DNA of 64,000 nucleotides from Tetrahymena thermophila SB210 (taxonomy: Eukaryota; Ciliophora; Oligohymenophorea; Hymenostomatida; Tetrahymenidae). Location of the stretch: assembly GCF_000189635.1 (NCBI RefSeq), contig NW_002476361.1, positions 310,001 to 374,000 of the forward strand, in the 5' to 3' direction. Shown in pieces: positions 54,701 to 64,000 of the stretch; the first letter of the stretch is position 1, and the number at the start of each line of letters is the position of its first letter. Both the position numbers and the translations under genes were made by a program. The notes below the pieces were generated by a model, which searched no databases, had not been told where the DNA came from, and was given only the letters and a program-made list of their open reading frames with translations.

Positions 54701-56120
54701 AGATAATTTTGGGTTAATTGAATTTTTTATGAACTAAGAAACATGTAATTTTAATTATAAAAGCAAAGAACTCACCTCAATATTTTCTTTATAGCTCTCT
54801 ACTTTTTTGAAAATAATAAAGTAAGATAATGAAAGTTATGAGAAATTTTGTTATGTTAAAGATTAAGTAATTTATTAATAATATCTAAGTTAAATTAACT
54901 ACTCCTGCTTATCTTGCTAATCTAAAAGTCACACTTTGAAAGATTGTCCTTCTATTTTTTATAATAAAAGATATGTTAGCATAATTAAAAAATATTTATA
55001 GCCAGAATAATAATAAAAATAATAATAAGATGATAACAAAAAGCGGAAAGCAAAAAAAAAATAAAACTGTTGGAAATTATTTGATTAAAATTATAGTCAA
55101 GCAATAGATTTTTAAAACAATAATATTAACTAACTATCGTTCGATGAATGCTCATAAATAACGGAGGAAGATGATTAAGAAGAATCAAATATTAATGATA
55201 ATAATAAAGACTGTATTTAAGAATTTAATTTGGTAGAAACTGAAACTAGAAAAAGCATTTTTACATAAAATTTGTTAAAATTAAGTGAAGATAGAGATCA
55301 TTTTAATTCACATAAAACGGGGGATATATTAAATGAGGATGATTGCTCAATTGGAAATATTGGCTCAGAGTTGAAACCTTAAATTATTATTTAATCAAGA
55401 AAGCACAACACATATGATTTTCAAAAATCTGAAGAAATGAAAAAGCAGAGTAGTAATTCAATAGAACAATAATAATAATAATAGGAAGATGACTTATTTT
55501 GGTGTAAAAAAATATAATTTATTTTGAAATTTTAAATTATTTTTGATTTATAAACATATAAATGGACAAATAGAATCTCATAACTCTCAAAAAAACATTT
55601 GCTAACGTAACAGAACTTCTATCAATGTTGTTTAAAATTAGAATTTTAATGCAATTTAGTCATTGATCTAGAATTTAAAAGATGTTCAGATGTTTCTATT
55701 ATCAAATTAGTAATTTTAAAAATCAATACATATTTATTATTTTTTGATTTTTATTAAAATTAAAAAATTAGAACTTCACCAAAGATGCCATAAAAATAAA
55801 CCAATTTTTGCAAGGTGAACTCTAAAAGACTTGATTCATCTATCGTGGTTAACTTAAAAAAGGAACGTAATTCTAGTCTAAGTGAATCAAATAAAAATGT
55901 TAAATATGCTAAAGAATTTTCATATACACTCTAGGAAATTAAAAATTAAAAGAAAAAGTCATAATCATTTCATGATGAGAATTTCGATAAACTATGCCAA
56001 TTCAAAATATATTATCCTTTAAAAAATTTTGACATAGTTATTTCTGGTATAAACAAATCTCATTTAGAATTTAAGATTCCTTAAATATTAAAAAAATTAA
56101 AACTAAATAAAATAATATGA
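51765..56120 (+). CDS. Six-transmembrane K+ channel with cNMP-binding-like domain, paralogue 1 (1,095 aa)
   Basis: Exons: 51765-52092, 52150-52234, 52573-53411, 53842-54132, 54187-54629, 54687-55503, 55574-55709, 55772-56120 (3,288 nt, phases match). The cytosolic N-terminus carries a conserved KVKQVSVVDILKGDD block and a basic KKKRKNNIEL stretch. S1-S4 fall at about residues 240-415; S4 has spaced arginines (RIFRSLRIIDIIR). S5 is encoded by exon 4, with pore TMTTIGYGD at residues 476-484, then S6. A C-linker and a degenerate cyclic-nucleotide-binding-like domain follow (about 590-720). Next is a CCHC motif (C736, C739, H744, C749), then a Gln/Asp/Lys-rich tail with a conserved FKIYYPLKNFD near the end. 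The GYGD filter predicts K+ selectivity. The cNMP pocket lacks the usual Arg and FGE, so ligand gating is doubtful. Ciliates carry large families of such channels. Confidence 0.9.
54906..54947 (+). other. CCHC zinc-knuckle-like motif in K+ channel paralogue 1
   Basis: The codons read C-L-S-C-Q-S-K-S-H-T-L-K-D-C, exactly C-x2-C-x4-H-x4-C, the retroviral-type zinc-knuckle spacing. It sits right after the cNMP-binding-like domain. Paralogue 2 keeps all four metal ligands at 60349-60390 with two neighbouring substitutions. Zinc or nucleic-acid binding is inference. Confidence 0.75.
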
Positions 56121-57507
56121 AAACCTATCACTGATAAGGCTTAATTTCTAAATATTTTTTGTATTTTTTACACATTTTATTTATAAATAAATAGTATTTA
56201 CTAATAAATACTAAATTAAAATAATTATTTACTGCATTCTTAAAAAATATTTTTAAAAAATAGACTTATTTATTTTTAATTATGCAAAATGAACAATTTA
56301 TAAGGGAAAGTTTAGTGAGTTTGTGTGTGTGTGTTCGCAAAATCTATTATATATTAACTAAAATAGTTATTAAATACAAAATTTTATATTTATTTTATTA
56401 TTCTTAACTAAATTTATTCTATTAAGAATTTAAGTTCAATAATTTTTGTTTACTGAAAATATGAATTCCCAACGAATATTAAAAATGTTTTAATAGAAAA
56501 GGTATTGTATATTATATTTTAATAAAATAATTTATATTTATAAAAGATTTGTTTCTTGATCTATTTATGTAGTTAGTTGTTCATTAAACATCAAAACCAT
56601 TTATTTTTTCATTTTATTAAATATATATATCATACATTTCAGTTGTAGTAAATTATTCTGAATAAGTTTTCTATTTGAAATTGAAACACTTAGATTTTTA
56701 ATTAGTTAAAAAATCATTATTTTACTTAGCTATAAATTTTTATATTGGAATATAATTCATGTTCATTTTTAAAATATTTTATTGAATTTTTAATTTGCTT
56801 CATTATAAAAAAAATAAATTTAAATAAAATGAAATAAAAATTGAAAATTATTTTTAATTTTGTGTGATTATTATAATTAAATTAATAAAATACATTCAAT
56901 AGCTTTTACTTACTTACTTACATTAGTATTAAAATTTTTTATTTGAATCGATCAAGCGAAACGATAGAGGTTTTCATAATATTTATGATATTTAGTTATT
57001 TTTTATTATTTGATAAATTATAAAAAAAATATTTAAAATTGTGTATTGTTGAATATAGAAAGAAAATTTTATTAAGACAAGAAAAATATTTGTTTATTGT
57101 GTATTAAAATAAGTCCTTCATTCTTAATTGCAATAATTTAATTTATTACAAGTTAGATAGCTTTAAATTTTTTCTTATTTTTTAAAAAGAAAATTTATTT
57201 TTTTTACTTGAATAATTATGTTCAATTATTGATTTCCAATATTGTTTTGATTTATATTTTAATTTAAATTGTTTAAAGAATTAGGCACAAAGAAGAATTT
57301 ATAAATAAATACAATTAATTACATTAATTATATTCAGTAATTAAAATTGATTAAGCAAATTATTGTCTGATTATTATAAAATTGATTTTTTTGAATACAG
57401 ATTATATTTATTAGAACTAATTATTTAGTAAAGAACACATTTCAAAATCCACTCAAATATTAAGAACATAAATGAATTAAAATTAACATTTTATCTATGA
57501 AAACTAC
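56121..57507. other. Intergenic region between K+ channel genes 1 and 2
   Basis: 1,387 bp of AT-rich sequence with a short alternating GT run at 56322-56334 and a repeated actt word near 56908-56921. No gene is supported. Confidence 0.5.
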
Positions 57508-60500
57508 ATGCATAATTAATATGTAAAGCCTTTTTAGGAAGTAAATAAAAGCGCTGAAAACTCTTTAAGCTCATTCAGTAGTGCAAAGAAGAATCCTTTT
57601 ATAAAAGTAAGATAAGTTAGTGTAGTAGACATTTTAAAAGGCGATGATCAAGATTCATTCTAATCATAAACAAAACTAACATAAAATAATATACACCAGT
57701 TTAGTCAAAATGTGATAAATGCATAATAAAATCATGTTTAGAATACATAAAATTCACAGGAATCTCATTAATGCAGCAAAATAATTGAAGAAGAATACAG
57801 TATTTAATTGCTTTTATTTAGAATGTATAAATAAATAAAGATTATTTTTTTATTAGGTAATACACACAAAACTGATAATGGTATGGAGATCTAAGTAGAC
57901 TATAGCTACAATGAGTCTCACTAGAGAGCTAGAGAGTCAGATAATGAGCAAACGTAATTATAATTAAAAAAAAAAATTTATAGATAAAACATAAATCTAA
58001 TAAATGATTTTGATTGAAATGATAAAGTAGAAGTTTAGAAAAAAGACTTTACTTATTATTTATAAATGAAATAAAAATAAATTTTAAAACTAAAAAGGCA
58101 TTTATGATTTATGAGATAGATATAAAATTCACCATTTAACATCTTCAAATTCTTCTTAAAATGCTAAATATTTCATTTTTTTAAATTTATTTTAAATAAT
58201 TTTATGTATTTTTTTATCATAAAAAAACTAAATTTTAAAGAATTTGATTTATCTGAAGCTATAAATTTTATTATTAGAAAGTCTTTTTAAATATATATAA
58301 TAAATTTAATGTTTTCAGAAATAATTTTTCGAATATTTAAACTATTCATTTTAAAAATATTTTATTTTAAATTAGAGTGCATAAACAAAGTTTTACTTAA
58401 ATTATTGGCTAATTAGTAAAGAAGAAAAGAAAAAATAATATTGAATTAGAATACATAACTTCAAAGAATGTTTGGAAGAAGAAGTGGTTAGGAATTCTAT
58501 TTTATGTATCGAAATTTCTCTATATAGCAAAATAAACCTAGTAGCTTTTTAGAGCAGCTTTGTTAACATCTTTTTAATTGCATTTAATAGGTGATGCTGC
58601 TAGTGATTTAGATTAGAATGATAATTTCAGTAAGCTTGATTTACGTAAAATGTTATCCTACTCGAAATTTAATAAGTGCATTTCTTATAAAACGTATAAA
58701 AATTTTAAGAAAAAAGTTAGAAAATACATTAAATGCTTTTAAAACATTTTAATTTGGATTTCTTTAAATTATTTTAAGCTACTTAGGAAAATGTTTTCAG
58801 TTTTACCATTAATTAATTCTTAATCTACGTTTTACATTATGTGGGAAACAGTTATATTCTTTTGCTCTTTTATCAACTTTATATATCTTCCCTTCGAAGT
58901 TAGCTTTGGCATAGAGAGAAACCTACTTTTTAAGTATCATTTATCGTTCTTATGTCCAATTATTTATTCTTTGGATATTCTGATAAAGTGCAATACATAA
59001 ACTTTCCAGCAAGGAAACCATTTGTAACAGCATTAGCAAATTTTGAAAGACTATTTAACATCATCTTTTATACTGGATATTATTAGTTTAGTCAGCTTAA
59101 ATTAATATTTATTTAAATTCAAAGGTTCATAGTTGCTTTTTTTTGTTAGGATATTTAAGTCACTAAGGATTATAGATATAATAAGGGAATATTATTTTTC
59201 TAATACATTTTATTCAGGTAAATTATATTTAACAATTATTGTCAAGTAAAATGTAATTTAGGATTTTAAAAATGTTTTAATTAATTAGGTATAATATCTT
59301 TGTTTTTACTTTTTGCTGGGTCATTGTTTTATGGTCATTTGTTTGCTTGTCTTTGGTACTATGTAGGAACTTAAAATGAAGAAGGTTGGATTAATTTTAA
59401 TTAATTAGATAGAAGCGATATCTATTCTAATTATATTTGCAGCTATTACTACGCAGTTATAACGATGACTACTATAGGTTATGGTGATATAACTGCTAAA
59501 ACAACTAATGAAAGATTTGTGATGATTTTTTTGGCATTATTATCTTGTGGTATTTTTGGCTTTACAATCAATTCTATAGGTAAAATTCATTGAAAAAATC
59601 ATGTTTATAAATAACACTAAATTTTATAATAGGTAACATTCTTTCTGATTTCAAGCAAAAGAGTGATATGTACCTCACAGAACTAGGAAAATTAAACAAA
59701 TTTTTAAGCTACTATCAAGTTTCGACATAAGTCCAAACTAATGCAAGAAAATATTTGAAATTTGTTCATTAAGAAAAAAACAAAGATTAATTATCAACTC
59801 TTTAGTCTTTGACTAATTTATCTGATTATTTACAGAACTAAATAAAAATGGAAGTTATTTCTAAAAAATTGAAATAAATACACTTTTTTAGAAATGTATT
59901 AAAAGAAGAAACTATTTTGAAACTTTCTCTGCAAGTTAAAGAGAGTATCTATTAGCCCGAATAGATTATTTTAGGATAAAATGAAGTAAAAGAGCCATCA
60001 ATTTACATAATCAATCATGGGAGAGTCTTAAAATATTCTTAGTATGATATAACAGCTAAAGAAAATTCTATTGTTGTAAAATAAATTTTAATAGTTTTTT
60101 AATTCAAATTTAATCAATAAATGCAAAAGGAATTGAAAGAAAAAGAAAACTTTGGGCTGATTGAGTTTTTTATGAACACAGAAAACTCTTATTTTAATTA
60201 CAAAAGCAAAGAACTCACTTCGATATTTTCCATACAACTCTCTTCATTTTTAAAAATAATAAAGCAGGATAATGAAAGTTATGAGAAATTCTGCTATATT
60301 AGAGACTAAGTAATTTATTAGCAATATTTAAGCTAAGTTAATTATTCTTGTTTATCTTGCTAATCAAAAAATCATACATTGAAAGAATGTCCATGCATTT
60401 TTTATAATTCAAGAAAAATAAATGTGATTAAAAAAAATTTGTAGTAAGAAAAAGAAATTTTAGAGATAAAACGCTCAAACAAAAAAAAACAAAATTGCTG

Positions 60501-61605
60501 GATATTATTTGAATTAAATAATTCAAAAGCCTTAGACTTTTAAAATGATAACATTAATTAACTATCTTATAATGAATGCTCTTAAATAACAGACGAAGAA
60601 TAAGATGATAATAAGGGATTTTATATTTAAGAACAAGAGATTGCAGATGTTGAACCAAATAAAATTATTTTTACTTAAAATTTATTAAAAATAAATGAAG
60701 AACGAGATAACTTTATTTCACATAAGACATCAGAAGTTCTAAATGAAGATGATTGCTCGATTGGAAAAATTGGTTCAGAGCTAAAGCCATAAATTATGAT
60801 TTAACCAAGAAGAAATTAAATTTACGATTAGCAAAGATCAGATGAAATAAAAAAGCAAAATAGCAATCTAATGGAGCACTAATTAGATGAAGAATTATCT
60901 AAATGTAAAAATAAAATTAATTTTTAAAAAAAGCATTATTCTTTTTATTAATTAAGTTAAATATTTCTATCTAAAAATATTTAATAATTAAATAAAAACT
61001 AGAGGGGCAAATAGTTTCACTTAACTCTCAAAAAAACATTTCTTAGACAATTCATTCTTCAGCAAATATTGCTTAAAATTAAAGCTAATATTTTTTATAG
61101 AACTTAATGTAGAATTTGAAAGACATTCAGATACTTTTATCTTAAAATTTGTAATATAATAAGCTATTAACATAAAACAACATTTATTTATTTATTTATT
61201 TTAACATGAAAATAAAAAATTAGATATCCTCAAAAAGTACAGTAAAAATAAGGAAACATTTCTAGACGAAACACTAAAAGAGTAGAATCATCTAACTTAT
61301 ATAATTTTAAAAAAGAGTATAGTTCTAGTTTATTAGGATCAAATAACAATGTTAAGCATGCTAAATCTATTTCGCATTCTTTATTACCAATTTTAACAAA
61401 ACACTAAAAGTCAATAGTAGAATTTGAATTTTAAGATGAAGAATTTGATAAATTGCACTAATTTAAAATTTATTACCCTCTCAACAATTTTGATACTGTA
61501 ATAGCTAATGTTAATAAATCTCATCTTTAATTTAAGATCCCTTAAATGCTAAAATATTTGAAGCTCAAGAAAAGGAGTGAACACTATAGCAAAATCATAA
61601 TTTGA
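57508..61605 (+). CDS. Six-transmembrane K+ channel with cNMP-binding-like domain, paralogue 2 (1,085 aa)
   Basis: Exons: 57508-57799, 57857-57953, 58376-59217, 59289-59579, 59633-60075, 60130-60904, 61015-61150, 61224-61605 (3,258 nt). All seven intron positions match paralogue 1. The 291-nt pore exon, the 443-nt exon and the 136-nt exon have the same length in both. The filter is TMTTIGYGD, with an S4-like arginine ladder (RIFKSLRIIDIIR). A degenerate cNMP-binding-like domain is followed by the CCHC motif at 60349-60390 and an acidic/Gln-rich tail ending near FKIYYPLNNFD. Intron 3 is only 71 nt against 430 nt in paralogue 1, while intron 2 is long in both (422 and 338 nt). The start is the ATG in the same frame as the conserved VRQVSVVDILKGDD block. 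An apparent ATG at 60121 lies inside intron 5. Expected to be a K+ channel of the surface or ciliary membrane; the gating signal is unknown. Confidence 0.9.
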
Positions 61606-62177
61606 TTATTATTTTTAATTGTTTTCTATTACTGTAAACTTACTTTCTCTATTCCCTCTATTTTATTAAAAGAAAAATTAATATTTATTTGCCTCCAAGT
61701 GAAAAATATATTTTATGATATTAATTAAATAGAGATGAAATTAATGAGTGTTTATAGAGTATGAAATAATTTTTTATTCTCGATATTTTAAATTCTTATT
61801 TGTAGAAATTTTTGTTAAAATTATTTATGAAATATTTATTATTGTATTATAATAGCAATAATTAATTGCTAATATTGTTTATTTTTTTGTTAAATGAGTG
61901 AATTATAATCCTAAGACAGACTTTTAAAAATGATTAATTTATTTTAGATATATTAAATATATAAATAATTTGCAAAAAGACATTAAATATGATGGTTGGT
62001 TGAACAACATAAAATTTGATTACAAAAAATTTGGTTTATTGTTAATTAATTAATTAATTATTTGATTAAAATAATTCAAGTTAGAGGTATAGTGCTGTTT
62101 TAATTATCAAAGAACATAATTATTTTATACTTGATATAAGTAGCTAAAAAATAACATCAGACATATAAATAAATAAA
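61606..62177. other. Intergenic region between K+ channel genes 2 and 3
   Basis: 572 bp, AT-rich, with a taattaattaattaatt run near 62044. No gene or known element. Confidence 0.5.
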
Positions 62178-64000
62178 ATGCATTAAAATCAGAGCTTAAA
62201 TTATGAAAAGTATTTGCCAAGTTAGTTCTCAAAGTCTCTATAGGATGAAAGCAAAAACATTGAAAATTCTTAAACCTCGTTTAATAGTGGAAAAAAGACT
62301 CCATTTATTAAAATAAAATAAGTTAGTGTGGTAGACATATTAAAAGGAGATGATTAAGATTCAGTATAGTCTTTTGGAAAAATTACATAAAATAACATAA
62401 ATTAATAATGCCATAACTACGTATATACATTAAATTAGGGTTATGATTCCTCCCATACTTAGGATTCTTAGCAATGCAGCAAAATCATTGAAGAAGAATA
62501 TAGTATTGTTTTTAATTTTTAACATGAATTTGTCAAAATTTTTTTTAGGCATTATGTAAAAAACATAGAATGACCCTGAAATATAAGTGGATTGTAGCAA
62601 AGATGACTCTAACTAAAAAGAAAAAGAAATAGAAAATGAGTAAACTTTATTTCTATCAATAAATATTCTTTAAAAATTTAGATGTAGCCAAATAAATATA
62701 AAAATACATCAACTAACTGAAATAGTAGAAGTTTTTAATCAAATAGTTCTTAATATTAAACTACTCATAATCATATGATGATTCAAAAAAGAAAAAAACT
62801 AAATAATTAACTCTCTTTCTCTTTATTTTATTTAATTAATTTTATATTTAAATTATTAGTTAGAAAGTACTTTGATATACTAACTTTAAAGTCAATAATT
62901 TATAAAAACAAACTATTAACTTGAATTATTTAAATGATCAAAATTAATTTTGTAAAAAAATTTATTTAAAACATATTCTATTATAAATAAGGGTGTAAAA
63001 GTAAAGCTTTACATAGATTGTAGGTTAATTAATTAAGAAAAAAAGAAAAAATAATATTGAATTAGAATACATCAATTCTAAGGATGTTTGGAAAAAGAAA
63101 TGGTTAGGAGTTCTTTTTTATGTATCGAAATTTTTATATATCGCTAAGTAGTGTCAAAAAGTTTTCAGAGCATCTTTACTTACATCGTTTTAGTTGCATT
63201 TAATAGGTGATATTTCTAGTGACTTTGAGTAAAATGAAAGCTATAGTAAGCTTGATCTCAGTAAAATGCTAACCTACTCTAAATTTAATAAATGTATTTC
63301 TTTTAGAACATTCAAAAATATGAAGAAAAGTGTTAGGAAATATGTTTCTATTTGTTAAAATTTTTTAATTTGGCTATCTTTAACTTATTATAAATTAGTA
63401 AAGAAATTCTTTACTGTTTTACCTTTAATTCATTCCCAATCTACATTTTACGTAATATGGGAAACAATTATATTCTTTAGCTCATTTATCAATTTCATAT
63501 ATCTTCCGTTTGAAATATGCTTTGACATTTAGAGGAGTATCGTTTTCACAGTTTATTTATAGTTTTTTTGCCCAATTATTTACACTTTGGATATCTTAAT
63601 TAAAAGTAATACTTAAAATTTCCAGTAAGGAAACCATATTTAGCAGCATAAGCAGATTATAAAAGAATATATAAGCTCTTCATTTTTTCTAGATCTCATA
63701 AGTTTAATAAGTCTAAATTAGTATATCTTTAAGTTCAAAGGTTCATAACTGATATTTTTTGTGAGGATATTTAGGTCTCTAAAAATAATAGATATTATTA
63801 GAGAATATTGCTTTTCCAATACATTCTACTCAGGTAAAAATATGATATGCCAAATAAATTTAAACTAAATCAAACTTTTTGGAAAATAATAAATAGATTC
63901 ATTCAAAAATTATTCCACTTTTTAAATCTTTCTTTAATGATTTTATTTTATTTTTAAGCCTAAAAAGTTAAAAGATTAATATTATTATTATTAATTCCAT
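62178..64000 (+). CDS. K+ channel paralogue 3, 5' part only (runs off the window)
   Basis: Exons seen: 62178-62502, 62549-62639, 62992-63833. The window ends inside the intron that precedes the pore exon in the other two genes. Encoded are the N-terminal block (KIKQVSVVDILKGDD), the basic linker KKKRKNNIELE and S1-S4, with the same intron positions and phases. The S4 reads RIFRSLKIIDIIR, with one Arg replaced by Lys compared with paralogue 1. By eye the S1-S4 exon is closer to paralogue 1 than paralogue 2 is, for example in the conserved segment FLYIAKQCQKVFRASLLTSF. The pore, cNMP-binding-like and CCHC parts lie beyond the window, so whether the gene is intact is not known. Confidence 0.85.

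Noticed and set aside
60121-60309. Possible separate 62-residue gene starting at an ATG inside the second K+ channel gene
   Set aside because: The ATG lies in a 54-nt intron that is conserved in position with the first channel gene; the rest is channel exon 6.
1-64000. Bacterial-style features, CRISPR arrays, tRNA and rRNA genes, integrated viruses
   Set aside because: None was seen. The reassigned stop codons, spliceosomal introns and ciliate-type gene content explain the window.

Overview
The window looks like nuclear DNA of an oligohymenophorean ciliate, most probably Tetrahymena or a close relative. It is very AT-rich. TAA and TAG occur throughout long, clearly coding frames, where they must be read as glutamine, and every gene model built here ends in TGA. 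Genes are split by many short AT-rich GT..AG introns, mostly 45-140 nt. I saw no bacterial operon features, rRNA, tRNA or CRISPR array. All exon/intron structures were read by eye from phase, splice sites and comparison of paralogues; no database search was possible.

Region 1 (1-36278, + strand) holds two tandem genes for giant secreted proteins. Gene A is present only as its last 11 exons (2,576 residues). Gene B is complete: 39 exons, 38 introns, a signal peptide and about 7,361 residues. The last 11 exons of B (from 27508) match A exon for exon. Ten of the 11 exons have identical length and all intron positions agree, while the introns themselves have diverged. One central exon is far more alike between A and B than its surroundings, suggesting gene conversion. 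The proteins look like chains of beta-sandwich-type modules ending in fibronectin-III-like repeats.

Region 2 (36279-49616) is sparser. It has a roughly 470-bp tandem duplication, a small unrecognised + strand gene (37975-38717), and an intact minus-strand gene for a small secreted Cys-rich, Kazal-like protein (38967-39407). Next come an intact minus-strand leucine-rich-repeat gene (41753-44378), in which nearly every exon is one repeat and all introns are phase 2, and a poorly resolved multi-exon minus-strand gene (45135 to about 47010). A C-rich, G-depleted island (about 47580-48360) and a 98-residue hypothetical gene (49063-49494) complete the region.

Region 3 (49617-64000, + strand) encodes membrane transporters: one MATE-type efflux protein, then three tandem paralogous six-transmembrane K+ channel genes, the third cut off by the window end. 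The two channels that are complete carry the TIGYGD filter, a degenerate cyclic-nucleotide-binding-like domain and, unexpectedly, a conserved CCHC zinc-knuckle motif just after it.

The giant genes and the channels both show local tandem duplication as the main way this region has grown. There is no sign that the regions form one pathway.
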